From assembly GCA_963805305.1 (NCBI GenBank), contig CAWDTM010000003.1, positions 124,001-188,000 of the forward strand: a stretch of DNA of 64,000 nucleotides, read 5' to 3'. The stretch comes from CAVXEH01 sp963805305 (lineage in GTDB: Bacteria > Chloroflexota > Limnocylindria > QHBO01). Below the pieces are notes generated by a model that saw only the letters and a program-made list of their open reading frames with translations, was not told the origin of the DNA and ran no database searches. The position numbers and the translations under genes are program-made. Below, piece by piece: positions 39,709 through 48,124 of this stretch. Position 1 is the stretch's first letter, and the number at the start of each line of letters is the position of its first letter.

Positions 39709-41778
39709 CTAACCGCGGGCGGCCCCCTCGGCGTCGCGCACCGCGCCGTTGAGGTGGTAGGGCACGTCAGTCACCACCGTGTTCGGCCGGAAGAAGAGCC
39801 GGATCTTCAGGCGCAGCGCCGTCTGGTTGTGGAGCGGGTACTCCCAGAAATGGCGCGGCACGAACTCGGCGAGGACGATCGTGGTTGGCGTCGCCGGGTC
39901 CAGGCTCTGGGTTGCATCGAGATAGGCGAGCAGCGGCGGCAGCAGGGCGCGATACGGGGATTCCAGGATCACGAGCTTCACCGGCCCGCCCCAGTCCTCC
40001 CATCGGCGCCGCATCTCGTTGAGCTCGCCGCGGTCGTCCGAGACATGCACCGCGGTGACGTCGTCGGAGATGGACCTCGCGTAGGCGAGCGCTTCGAGGG
40101 CCGGCCGGTCCATGCGGCTGATGGGCACGACCACCCGCGGCCGGCGGCGCGGGACGAAGCTGGCCGTCCAGGGCGCCGCAAGCTCGCGCTCGAGGGCACG
40201 GTAGTGGCGGCCGATGGCCATCATCAGCCCGATCAGCATCGGGATGAGGAGCAGGATCATCCAGGCGCCCAGTGCGAACTTGGCGATGCCAACGATGATC
40301 GCCACCACTCCGGTCGCCGCCGCCCCGGCCCCGTTGAGCGCAGCCCGCCAGCGCCAACCCCTTTGCTCCGCGCGGAGCCGATACCAGTGGCGGACCATGC
40401 CCGCCTGGCTGAGCGTGAAGGCCACGAAGACCCCCACCGTGTAGAGCGGGATGAGGTTCGTGACGCTGCCGGCGAACGCGACGATCAGCGCGGCGGCCAG
40501 GATTGCGAGGACCATGATCCCGACGCTGAAGGCCAGCCGGTCCCCGCGAAACTGGAACTGGCGGGGCATGAAGCGATCCTTGCCAAGGATGCTGGCCAGC
40601 CGGGGGAAGTCGGCAAAGGCGGTGTTCGCAGCCAGCACCAGCAGCAGGGCAGTCGAGACCTGGATCAGGTAGTGGTACGGGGTGCCCGCGCCCACCAGCG
40701 TCCGCGCGATCTGGCTGATCACCGTCTCCTGCTCGGTCGGGTCGGGCACGACACCCAGCTGCGCGGCCAGGAAGCTGATGCCAATGAAGATCGAGCCGAA
40801 GAAGAGCCCCATCATGATCAGAACCTGGCCGGCGTGGCGCGACTCTGGCGGCTTGAAGGCCGGCACCCCGTTGGCGACCGCCTCGGTGCCCGTCAGCGCC
40901 ACCGAGCCCGAAGCGAAGGCGCGCAGCACGAGGAGCAGGCTCAGGCCCCCCGCACCCTGCGGCGAGAGCCAGCCGGACGGCGCCGAGTAGGTCGGCAGCG
41001 ACCCGCTGAGGAACCGGAAGAGGCCAAAGCCGAGCAGACCGTAGATCGCCACCAGGTACACGTAGGTGGGGATCGCGAACAGGTTCGCGCTGTCGCGGAT
41101 CCCGCGCAGGTTGCCCAGCCACAGGGCGGCCACGAACGCGACGCCCAGCGCCACCCGCCAGTCGAACAGCCCGGGCATGATGGACGTCAGGGCCGCCACG
41201 CCCGCGGCGATGGAGACCGCCACGGTGAGGACGTAATCGGTCAGGAGCGCGGCTGCGGCCACCAGCCCGGGCAGCCGTCCCAGGTTGTCGCTGGCGACAA
41301 TGTACGAGCCGCCTCCGGACGGGTAGGCGCGGATCGTCTGCTGGTAGCTGGTGACGACCACGGCAAGGACCACCACGATCGCGATGGTGAGCGGCATGGT
41401 CAGGGCCAGGGCTCCGACCCCTGCAGCCACGACCACCCGCATGATCTCCTCGGAGGCATAGGCAGAGGACGAGATGTTGTCCGACGCGAAGACGGCCAGC
41501 CCCTTGATCGGTCCGATTCGCTCGTGCAGCTCGTGCTCGGAGGGGATGCGCCGCCCAATCACCGCCTGTCGCACCAGACTCCAGGCACGGCCGATGGGTC
41601 CGGACGGTTGCAGGACCCGTTCGGACGCCACCAGGTGACCGGGCGCCTGGCGCCGGAACTCCGAGGCGAACGGCTCGAAGACGCTGACGTACCGGTCGCC
41701 GGGACGGCTGCCCCGGCGCGACCTCAGAGCACGCAGGTCCCCGCCGGGCAACGCCTCCCCGGTGTCGTCACCTCTCAT
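39709..41778 (-). CDS. kimA: KimA-like potassium importer (APC superfamily)
   Basis: A 689-residue transporter with twelve helices (about residues 95-530) and a C-terminal universal-stress-protein-like cytoplasmic domain (about 555-680), as in Bacillus KimA (YdaO). Strong matches to that protein as I recall it are FASDNISSSAYASEEI, YPSGGGSYIVASDNLG, LLTDYVLTVAVSIAAGVAALTS, ALTGTEAVANGVPAFK, IPLYTVGVFVAFTLSQAGM and, near the end, LHNQTALRLKIRLFF. The Asp and Tyr of the first and the Asp of the third block correspond to residues tied to K+ binding in KimA. It takes up K+ by proton symport; c-di-AMP inhibits Bacillus KimA. The N-terminus is about 70 residues longer than KimA. A small gene and KdpDE-like genes lie directly upstream. 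Confidence 0.9.
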   Translation of the reverse strand: MRGDDTGEALPGGDLRALRSRRGSRPGDRYVSVFEPFASEFRRQAPGHLVASERVLQPSGPIGRAWSLVRQAVIGRRIPSEHELHERIGPIKGLAVFASDNISSSAYASEEIMRVVVAAGVGALALTMPLTIAIVVVLAVVVTSYQQTIRAYPSGGGSYIVASDNLGRLPGLVAAAALLTDYVLTVAVSIAAGVAALTSIMPGLFDWRVALGVAFVAALWLGNLRGIRDSANLFAIPTYVYLVAIYGLLGFGLFRFLSGSLPTYSAPSGWLSPQGAGGLSLLLVLRAFASGSVALTGTEAVANGVPAFKPPESRHAGQVLIMMGLFFGSIFIGISFLAAQLGVVPDPTEQETVISQIARTLVGAGTPYHYLIQVSTALLLVLAANTAFADFPRLASILGKDRFMPRQFQFRGDRLAFSVGIMVLAILAAALIVAFAGSVTNLIPLYTVGVFVAFTLSQAGMVRHWYRLRAEQRGWRWRAALNGAGAAATGVVAIIVGIAKFALGAWMILLLIPMLIGLMMAIGRHYRALERELAAPWTASFVPRRRPRVVVPISRMDRPALEALAYARSISDDVTAVHVSDDRGELNEMRRRWEDWGGPVKLVILESPYRALLPPLLAYLDATQSLDPATPTTIVLAEFVPRHFWEYPLHNQTALRLKIRLFFRPNTVVTDVPYHLNGAVRDAEGAARG

Positions 41779-41785
41779 CCAGGGG

Positions 41786-42040
41786 TCACCCGATGGGCTC
41801 GACGGTGATGTCGCAGCCCCCGCTCCCGCGCCAGGTGCCGCGGACGGCGATGCCCAGACGTCGTCCTTCTGCCTGCACGGCCGGAAGGATCTGCTCGACG
41901 TGGTACAGGCCGACGTGGGTCACGCGCCGAGCGCCGCCGGAGGCGACCATGCGCACCGAGCCACACACGAGGTTCAGCTCCTGCCGGGCAGAGGGCCGTG
42001 ACGGGCGCGTCGCGAGGTCTCGGCCGACTTCGATTGCCAC
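41786..42040 (-). CDS. Small protein between KdpE-like regulator and KimA
   Basis: An 84-residue soluble protein starting at a GTG. The middle and end (LVCGSVRMVASGGARRVTHVGLYHVEQILPAVQAEGRRLGIAVRGTWRGSGGCDITVEP) look like a compact alpha/beta domain. It sits seven bases before kimA and 70 bases after the KdpE-like gene, on the same strand. The family is unknown; a role in potassium transport control would be guesswork. Start choice is uncertain. Confidence 0.6.
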   Translation of the reverse strand: MAIEVGRDLATRPSRPSARQELNLVCGSVRMVASGGARRVTHVGLYHVEQILPAVQAEGRRLGIAVRGTWRGSGGCDITVEPIG

Positions 42041-42109
42041 GCCGTCAGCGTCCGCCAGGCCCCCAAGAGAGATCGCGGCCGGGAGACCCCGCAGGTGCTC
42101 AAGAAGTGC

Positions 42110-42823
42110 TCAAGATTCGGTCGCCGGGCGCCCCTCCGCCACGCGATACCCAACCCCCGGCTCGGCCACGATCAGGCGCGCCGCCTCCCCGGACGGGTCG
42201 GCCGCGGCCAGCTTGCGTCGGATGGCAGCCACATGGACATGGAGGTAGTGGCCCTCCTGCGCGTACGGCTGGCCCCACACCGCGCGGAGCAGCCGGCCAC
42301 GCGTCACCACCCGCCCGGCGTGGCTGAGCAGCACCTTGAGCAGCTCGTACTCCCGCGGCGTGAGATGGATCGGCGCGCCGTTGACCCGCGTCTCGCGGCG
42401 CATCGGATCCAGGATCACGGGCCCGACGTGCAGGCGCCCGTCCTCCTCCGCGGCCGGGTTCATGCTCCGGCGAAGCGCCACGCGGACCCTGGCTCCCAGC
42501 TCGGCCATGCCGATGGGCTTGCCCAGGTAGTCGTCCGCCCCCAGGTCGAGCGCCTCGACCTTGTCGTGCTCCTGGTCGCGGGCCGACAGGACGATGATGG
42601 GGGTCAGCGACTCTCGCCGCAGGCGGCGGATGACGGAGAGTCCGTCCATCCCCGGCAGGCCCAGGTCCAGCAGCACGACGTCCGGGCGCCGGGCGTCCCA
42701 CAGGCGGAGCGCCTCCTCGCCGTCGGCAGCCGCGCGGACCGCGTAACCGTGGGCCCGCAGGTTGTCCGCCACGAGCGTGCGGGTCGCCTCGTCGTCCTCC
42801 ACGAGGAGGATGCCCGCGCTCAA
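42110..42823 (-). CDS. kdpE: OmpR/KdpE-type response regulator
   Basis: A 237-residue regulator. The receiver domain (about residues 4-117) has acidic VEDD, phosphoacceptor Asp in DVVLLDLGLPGMDG, Ser/Thr in IIVLSARDQEHDKVEALDLGADDYLGKP with the conserved Lys. The C-terminal winged helix (about 135-230) contains HLTPREYELLKVLLSHAGRVVTRGRLLRAVWG and HYLHVHVAAIRRKL, very KdpE-like. The start is a TTG overlapping the histidine kinase stop (TTGA). It should respond to K+ limitation and drive the genes downstream, here a KimA-type importer. Confidence 0.9.
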   Translation of the reverse strand: MSAGILLVEDDEATRTLVADNLRAHGYAVRAAADGEEALRLWDARRPDVVLLDLGLPGMDGLSVIRRLRRESLTPIIVLSARDQEHDKVEALDLGADDYLGKPIGMAELGARVRVALRRSMNPAAEEDGRLHVGPVILDPMRRETRVNGAPIHLTPREYELLKVLLSHAGRVVTRGRLLRAVWGQPYAQEGHYLHVHVAAIRRKLAAADPSGEAARLIVAEPGVGYRVAEGRPATES

Positions 42824-44403
42824 GGCCGCGCCCCGGCCGCCTGACGGTCTGCGACGTCAGCCGGCAGATCGACCAGCACCGCGAAACCGCCCAGCTCACT
42901 GCGCGAAGCCCGGACCGTGCCCCCCATCGACTCGCTCAGGCCACGGACCACTGCGAGGCCCAGCCCGGTGCCGCGCCGCGACCCTGCCGCATCGCGCGCC
43001 TCGCGGTGGAACTTGTCAAAGACGCGTTGCGCGTCGCCACTGACCCCGGGGCCGTCGTCCTCGACCCTCATGGTCACCACTCCCCCTCCCTCCGCGCGCG
43101 TGGCCCGCACGCGGATCCGTCCTCCTGCCGGCACGTACTTCGCGGCGTTCTCCAGCAGGTTGGTGAGCACCTGGTCGAGCATGAGCGGATCGGCCAGGAC
43201 CGGCGGGAGATCGTCGGGCACGTCCACCTCGAGCCGGTGCCGGGCGAGCGTGGTCCGAAGGCGATCGACCACCGCCTCCACGATCGACGCGAGCGGCACC
43301 ACCTCAAGCTCGGGGTTGAGGGCTCCACTCTCGATTCGGCTCATGTCGAGCAGGTTTCCCACCAGCCGGTTGAGCCGCTGGGCCTCGGCGTCGATGGTCG
43401 CTCCCAGCGCGATCCGCTCGGTCTCGGAGACCTCGATCTGCGGGTCGCTGAGGCTGCCTGCTGCGGCCCGGATGGTGGCCAGCGGCGTGCGCAGGTCGTG
43501 CGACACCGAATCGAGGAGCGCGGTCTTCAGCCGGTCGCTGCGCTTGGCGATCTCGAGCTCCGCTGCGGCAGCGACCAGGCGCCGGCGCCGGACGGCCTGC
43601 GCGATCTGATCGGCCGCCGCGGCGAGCAGCCGGGAGTCCACGGCGCCCGGCTGGCCGAGCTCCCGGTCCCGCACCGCCCACACGGAGCCGAACGACTCCT
43701 CGCCCACCGCCAGCTCGACCCGGTAGAGGGCCGGCGAGATCTCCGGCACGCGCCGCTCCGGCGGGTGGATTCGGCGCCACGTCACGGGGCCTTCCGCGTC
43801 GTCGCGGCGCAGCAGGGCGTAGGGACCCTCGGGCCGGGGTTCCCGGGCATCCGTGTCGGCCAGGACTCGTTCCGCACTGCCATCGGTGGCCACGGCCACC
43901 CACACGCGCTGCATCCGGGTGTCCGCGGCGAGCCGTTCCGCGATCCGGACCACGGCCGCCTCCAGGGAATCGGAGCTGTTCAGCGCGCGGCTGACGGAAT
44001 GGAGCGCCTGGGCCTCGCGCTCACGGCGCAGCGCCTCCCGGGCGCGGTCACGCTGGGAGCCCGCGAGGCGGCCGATCAGCGCACCGATCACCAGGAAGAG
44101 CACCAGGTTGAGAAGCTGATCCGGATTGGCGACGGTGAACGTGAAGCGAGGGTCGACGAAGGCGAAGTTGTACACCGCGAACGCGCCGAAGGCGGTTGCG
44201 ACAGCCGGCGTGGCACCGGCGCGGATCGCCACCGCCGCGACCCCCAGCAGGTACACCGCGGAGGCATCGGGCAGTCCCAGCGTGCCTTCGAGGATGAGGG
44301 CCGCCACCGTGCAGAGCGCCAGCGCGCCGACGATCAGGACACTGTCGCTCAGCAGTCGATGCCGGTCGAGCGAGAAGCGCCCGCCGGCGCCGGGCAGGGT
44401 CAC
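42820..44403 (-). CDS. KdpD-like sensor histidine kinase without the N-terminal KdpD domain
   Basis: A 527-residue sensor kinase. A DUF4118 four-helix membrane domain (about residues 18-120, with LPDASAVYLLGVAAVAIRAGATPAVATAFGAFAVYNFAFVDPRFTFTV) is followed by a GAF-like domain (about 140-275), HisKA with the phosphoacceptor His in DSVSHDLRTPLATI, and HATPase_c with NLLENAAKYVPAG, DDGPGV and GTGLGLAVVRGL. This is the C-terminal half of KdpD; the usual cytoplasmic KdpD/USP N-terminus is missing. A GTG start is preceded by TACGAT at six bases. No kdpABC genes are in the window; it is followed by the regulator, a small gene and kimA. Confidence 0.9.
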   Translation of the reverse strand: MTLPGAGGRFSLDRHRLLSDSVLIVGALALCTVAALILEGTLGLPDASAVYLLGVAAVAIRAGATPAVATAFGAFAVYNFAFVDPRFTFTVANPDQLLNLVLFLVIGALIGRLAGSQRDRAREALRREREAQALHSVSRALNSSDSLEAAVVRIAERLAADTRMQRVWVAVATDGSAERVLADTDAREPRPEGPYALLRRDDAEGPVTWRRIHPPERRVPEISPALYRVELAVGEESFGSVWAVRDRELGQPGAVDSRLLAAAADQIAQAVRRRRLVAAAAELEIAKRSDRLKTALLDSVSHDLRTPLATIRAAAGSLSDPQIEVSETERIALGATIDAEAQRLNRLVGNLLDMSRIESGALNPELEVVPLASIVEAVVDRLRTTLARHRLEVDVPDDLPPVLADPLMLDQVLTNLLENAAKYVPAGGRIRVRATRAEGGGVVTMRVEDDGPGVSGDAQRVFDKFHREARDAAGSRRGTGLGLAVVRGLSESMGGTVRASRSELGGFAVLVDLPADVADRQAAGARP

Positions 44404-44409
44404 CCGCAG

Positions 44410-44415
44410 ATCGTA
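44410..44415 (-). promoter_or_regulatory. -10 hexamer for a leaderless transcript
   Basis: TACGAT on the minus strand, exactly six bases before the GTG at 44403 of the KdpD-like kinase. Confidence 0.45.
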
Positions 44416-44483
44416 GACCTCCGCCGGGGAGCGAATCGGCTCACCGTCCGTGACCGAGCTCCCGGCCGGCAGCGCTCACGACA

Positions 44484-45137
44484 CTACCGCGCCGGTTCGC
44501 GGGAGAGCACCCGCCGCAGGTGCCGGCCCATGAGCAGCGCCCACACCGGCAGCACCGCGAGATAGCCGATGCTGCCCGCGAAGGTCCACGGCCCGCCGAT
44601 CCCTCCGGTCAGCAGTCCGTAGCCCATGGCGACGGTGCCGATTCCGGCCAGCAGGCCAATCCATCGGATCCATGGCAGCCAGTGACCCGCGACGACGTTG
44701 CCGCCCACGATCCACAGGCCGATGTACACCAGGGCCCAGGTCTGGACGGCGAACGCGCCAGTCGCTCCATGGTCGTAGTCCACGGTGAGCACCCCGACGA
44801 CCCCGAGCAGCTGGATCACGCACCAGGTGAGTCCGGAGAGCCATCCCAGGGCCTGGCCCAGCTGGGCGAGGCGGAGCGGAAACCAACCGCCGAGCTCGTA
44901 GTAGGTGAGCATCAGGGGTGGGATGGCCGCGGTCATGATCACCCGGATCGCGTCGTTGGCCAGTCCCCAGGGATGCGCACTCGAGGTCGGCAGGCCCAGC
45001 GCGAGCACGCCGAGGCTGCCGGCGCTGGCGACCACGTAGCCTGCAACCGATCCAGTGCGTGTGATGCGTCGCGTTCGTTCGGACACCGTGCGCAGGAGCA
45101 TAGCGTCCAGGACGGCTCCCACCACCGGCAAGTCCAC
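44484..45137 (-). CDS. Polytopic membrane protein of unknown function
   Basis: A 217-residue protein with about six helices (near residues 28-50, 60-80, 92-115, 128-148, 155-175 and 185-205). No transport motif is recognised. The start is uncertain: GTG 45137 gives the longest form, and an ATG at 45101 (MLLRTVSE) would remove twelve residues. It is upstream of and on the same strand as the KdpD-like gene, 80 bases away. Confidence 0.72.
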   Translation of the reverse strand: MDLPVVGAVLDAMLLRTVSERTRRITRTGSVAGYVVASAGSLGVLALGLPTSSAHPWGLANDAIRVIMTAAIPPLMLTYYELGGWFPLRLAQLGQALGWLSGLTWCVIQLLGVVGVLTVDYDHGATGAFAVQTWALVYIGLWIVGGNVVAGHWLPWIRWIGLLAGIGTVAMGYGLLTGGIGGPWTFAGSIGYLAVLPVWALLMGRHLRRVLSREPAR

Positions 45138-45419
45138 CTCGGGCGGCGGCTACGGGTGGCTCGACGGCGGGCTGCGCGGTTCGCGCAGTCGACGTTGCAC
45201 GACCGGCGGATCTGGCGCATAGTCCTCGCCGCAACCCACCACGCCGCAGCCACGAGGAGGAACGAGCAGTGCAGATCAGCGTTGCCGTATCTCCCGGCCG
45301 CGCGGAGATCGCCTGACGATCTCAGCCTGAGGCGCCGCTGAGGCACCTCCCGAGCGCACGGCGCTCCTGCCCGGTCGGGACCACCCAGTCTCTCGTCCCA
45401 ACCTGTGCTCAGGAGCGCT
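45138..45419. other. Intergenic between divergent genes
   Basis: No gene seen in about 280 bases. It must hold the promoters of the divergent membrane protein and RIO-type kinase genes; no strong palindrome was noticed. Confidence 0.5.
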
Positions 45420-46187
45420 GTGTTCGTGTCATCGACGACGCCGCAGCGGCCGGCGCTCGCGTGGCCCCATGGTGAGCCATACGAGGACCTGCCGCGTGGC
45501 ACCCTCAAGTCCGGCAAGGAGGCGGAGATCTTCCTGGTGGAGCGTCGCTTCGCCAGCGGTCCGCGCCTGGTTGCCCACAAGCGATATCGACCCCGGTACC
45601 CGGTCAAGGGCCAGCTGCGTGCCGAGGGCTTCTCGAATGCGACCGCGTACCGCGGCGACGCCATCTACAAGGCCGGCTGGTTCCTGCCCACGCGCGACAA
45701 GAAGGCGCTCATGGGCGGCAGCCGGTACGGGCACGAGCTGGCCGGCCACCTGTGGCCGCACCAGGAGTGGACGATGCTGCGTCGTGCCTGGGACGCAGGG
45801 GTATCGGTCCCCTATCCGGTCGAGCGGACCGATCGCGGGCTGATGATGGCGTTCATCGGCGACGACAACGAGGCGGCGCCCAAGCTCGCGCAGGCGAGGC
45901 TGTCGGCGGCGGAGCTGGCATCGGCCTGGGAGCAGATGCTCGACAGCCTTCGTGCCCTGACGGCCGCTGGCCTGGTGCACGCGGACCTGTCGGCCTACAA
46001 CCTGCTCTGGTGGGAGGGGCGGCTCATCGTCATCGACCTCCCGCAGGCCGTGGAGTTCACGACGAACGCCGACGCGTACGACCTGCTCCACCGCGATGTT
46101 GCCAACGTCGGGGCCTGGTTCACGCGGCGGGGCATCGCGGTTGACGTCGAGGCCCTGTACGCGGAGCTGATTGGCATCGCGTGGTGA
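45420..46187 (+). CDS. RIO-type serine/threonine protein kinase
   Basis: A 255-residue kinase of the RIO1 branch. It has a phosphate-binding region LKSGKEAEIFLVERR in place of the normal P-loop, an ATP-binding Lys in LVAHKRYRPR, the catalytic loop LVHADLSAYNLLWW with the D-x-x-x-x-N pair, and the metal-binding IVIDLPQAV in place of DFG, followed by HRDVANVGAWFTRRG. RIO kinases act in ribosome maturation in archaea and eukaryotes; the role of bacterial ones is poorly known. GTG 45420 is chosen because AGGAG precedes it by four bases; GTG 45426 is also possible. Confidence 0.9.
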   Translation: MFVSSTTPQRPALAWPHGEPYEDLPRGTLKSGKEAEIFLVERRFASGPRLVAHKRYRPRYPVKGQLRAEGFSNATAYRGDAIYKAGWFLPTRDKKALMGGSRYGHELAGHLWPHQEWTMLRRAWDAGVSVPYPVERTDRGLMMAFIGDDNEAAPKLAQARLSAAELASAWEQMLDSLRALTAAGLVHADLSAYNLLWWEGRLIVIDLPQAVEFTTNADAYDLLHRDVANVGAWFTRRGIAVDVEALYAELIGIAW

Positions 46188-46203
46188 GCCCGTGGCTCCC
46201 GCA

Positions 46204-47130
46204 CTACTGGTAGCGGATCCGCGGGTCGATGTACGCGTAGAGGAGGTCCACGACCAGGTTCATGACCGCGATCGCGGCGGCGAACAGCATGGTCATGGCC
46301 ATGATCACGCCATAGTCTCGCTGGCCAATGCTCGTCACGTAGTACTTGCCAATGCCCGGGATCGAGAAGATCGTTTCGATGATGAAGCTCCCGGTGATCA
46401 GGAAGGCCAGCACCGGCCCCAGGATCGTCACGACCGGGATCAGGGCGTTGCGGATCATGTGCACGGTGACCACGTTCCGGCCGCGCACGCCCTTGCTCTC
46501 CGCGGTGCGGACGTAGTCCTTGCGCGTCACCTCGAGCATGCTCGCCCGCGTGTAGCGGGCGATCTGCGCGATCGGGAAGAGGGCAAGCGCGACCGTCGGC
46601 AGCACCCAGTGGCTCGGGTCGCTCCAGCCGAAGGTCGGGAACCAGCGCAGAGTGACGCTGAAGAGGACGAGCAGGAGGATGGCGGCCACGAAGCTGGGGG
46701 TGCAGATCCCCAGCACGCTGATGAAGGTGGCCACGTAATCAGGCCACGTGTTGTGCCGCAATGCCGCGACGACGCCCAGCGGGATCCCGACCACGACGGC
46801 GAGCAGGAAGGCCATCAGGCCCAGCTGAACGGTGGTGCCGATGCCATCGGCCACGATGTCGTTCACGGACCTGTCCGCGTACTTGTACGACGGCCCGAGG
46901 TTGCCCGTCGCCAGGTTGCCCAGCCACGTCAGGTACTGCTGCGGGAGGGGCTTGTCCAGCCCGTACTCGTGCTCCAGCTGAAGGATGGTGGAGGGACTGA
47001 GCCGATGATCTCCGCCTCGCACGTCGAACGGCCCGCCTGGCGCCGCGTGCATCAGCGCGAAGGTGATGAGCGAGACGACGAGCAGGACGGGGACGATCCA
47101 GAGAACCCTGCGGACAGCGTAGCCGAGCAT
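46204..47130 (-). CDS. Oligopeptide/dipeptide ABC transporter permease (DppB family), orphan
   Basis: A 308-residue permease with six helices: MLGYAVRRVLWIVPVLLVVSLITFALMHAAPGGPFD at the N-terminus, VQLGLMAFLLAVVVGIPLGVVAAL, and the EAA loop ARYTRASMLEVTRKDYVRTAESKGVRGRNVVTVHMIRNALIPVVTILG. AAGGAGG lies eight bases before the ATG. Normally such a permease is encoded with a second permease, two ATPases and a binding protein; none of these are neighbours, which are a RIO kinase and a DUF1801 gene. It may work with partners elsewhere or be a leftover. Confidence 0.93.
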   Translation of the reverse strand: MLGYAVRRVLWIVPVLLVVSLITFALMHAAPGGPFDVRGGDHRLSPSTILQLEHEYGLDKPLPQQYLTWLGNLATGNLGPSYKYADRSVNDIVADGIGTTVQLGLMAFLLAVVVGIPLGVVAALRHNTWPDYVATFISVLGICTPSFVAAILLLVLFSVTLRWFPTFGWSDPSHWVLPTVALALFPIAQIARYTRASMLEVTRKDYVRTAESKGVRGRNVVTVHMIRNALIPVVTILGPVLAFLITGSFIIETIFSIPGIGKYYVTSIGQRDYGVIMAMTMLFAAAIAVMNLVVDLLYAYIDPRIRYQ

Positions 47131-47206
47131 GGCAGCAACCTCCTTGCCGGCTACAACACTGCGCCGTACCTCGTTGTTGCGTCGTGAACGAGGAGGTCGG
47201 CCCGGG

Positions 47207-47566
47207 CTAGCGCTTCGCGCTGCGGGCCAGGTTCTCCGCCACCCGGAACTCGACGATGCGCCGGATGAGGTCCCGTGGCAGCGGCTCGCCCAGCGGGAAC
47301 TGGACCGAACCCTTGCCGGTCTTGTACGCGCTGAGCTCCGCGTTGAACGCCTCCATGCCGGTGGGGATCGGATAGAAGCCGATGTGGCGCGGATACCCGG
47401 CGAAATGGACGAGGTGCCGCCCGTTCAGGTCGAACGTCGGGATCGCGTAGCTGATCGTCTCCGTTGCGCCGGGCGCGTGCTCGGCGATGAGATTCCGCAT
47501 CTCCTGGAGCACGACCTGCGTCTCCGGGGGAAATCCGGCGATGTACGCGTCGATGGTGTCGGCCAT
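47207..47566 (-). CDS. DUF1801-family protein
   Basis: A 119-residue soluble protein of the YdhG/DUF1801 type: DTIDAYIAGFPPETQVVLQEMRNLIAEHAPGATETISYAIPTFDLNGRHLVHFAGYPRHIGFYP and the C-terminal VQFPLGEPLPRDLIRRIVEFRVAEN. Members are common in Gram-positive and Chloroflexota-type genomes and have no firm function; some belong to iron-chaperone frataxin-like folds. GGGAGGG lies just upstream of the ATG. It is 76 bases upstream of the orphan permease. Confidence 0.92.
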   Translation of the reverse strand: MADTIDAYIAGFPPETQVVLQEMRNLIAEHAPGATETISYAIPTFDLNGRHLVHFAGYPRHIGFYPIPTGMEAFNAELSAYKTGKGSVQFPLGEPLPRDLIRRIVEFRVAENLARSAKR

Positions 47567-47684
47567 GGGGCCCTCCCTGCTGCACGCGCATCATCGCCGA
47601 CCGCCCTTGTCGAGTCCACGGCATCCCGTTCGTCATACTCATCGAGCGGCGGGAAGCGCCCGCCCGCGATCCGAGGTGCGCCCA

Positions 47685-48044
47685 ATGCCCCGATACATCC
47701 TGTCCGTCCACACCAGCGGCGAGTCGAGCACCAAGCCGATGTCTCCCGACGACATGCGTCGCAGCCTGGAAACCGTCGCCCGTCTCGAGGCGGAGATGAC
47801 CGCCGCCGGGGCGCTCGTCCTCTCGGCCCGACTGGCACCGCCGGATGCGGCGGCCGTCGTGGACACCCGGAACGGCACCCCGATCACCACCGACGGTCCC
47901 TTCCTGGAGGCCAAGGAGCTCGTGGGTGGCATCTACATCCTGGACGCTCCCGACCGGGAAACCGCCATCGGCTGGGCGTCGAAGACCTCCGCTGCCATCA
48001 GCATGCCCATCGAGGTGCGACCGATCCAGGCCTGGCATGACTGA
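47685..48044 (+). CDS. YCII-related (DGPF) domain protein
   Basis: A 119-residue protein with the YCII/DGPF pattern: PRYILSVHTSGE at the start, then LVLSARLAPPDAAAVVDTRNGTPITTDGPFLEAKELVGGIYILDAPDRETAIGWASKTSAAISMPIEVRPIQ. The DGPF block is characteristic. Many such proteins are next to ECF sigma factors of the SigJ/ECF41-like type, which is not so here. The catalytic role is unknown. The ATG lacks a strong ribosome binding site. Confidence 0.92.
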   Translation: MPRYILSVHTSGESSTKPMSPDDMRRSLETVARLEAEMTAAGALVLSARLAPPDAAAVVDTRNGTPITTDGPFLEAKELVGGIYILDAPDRETAIGWASKTSAAISMPIEVRPIQAWHD

Positions 48045-48124
48045 CGCGCACGGAAAGTCAAACTCTTCTGTCCCGATCCGGTCATACTCAGCGCCGCTGC
48101 CGCGACGAGAAACCGGGGGTCGCC

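Noticed and set aside
38710..41808. A plus-strand open frame of about 1,030 codons
   Set aside because: It runs antisense through the dioxygenase and KimA genes, which have clear family motifs. Its translation is rich in His/Arg/Gly/Asp-Gln without any fold pattern, as expected for the reverse frame of GC-rich genes.
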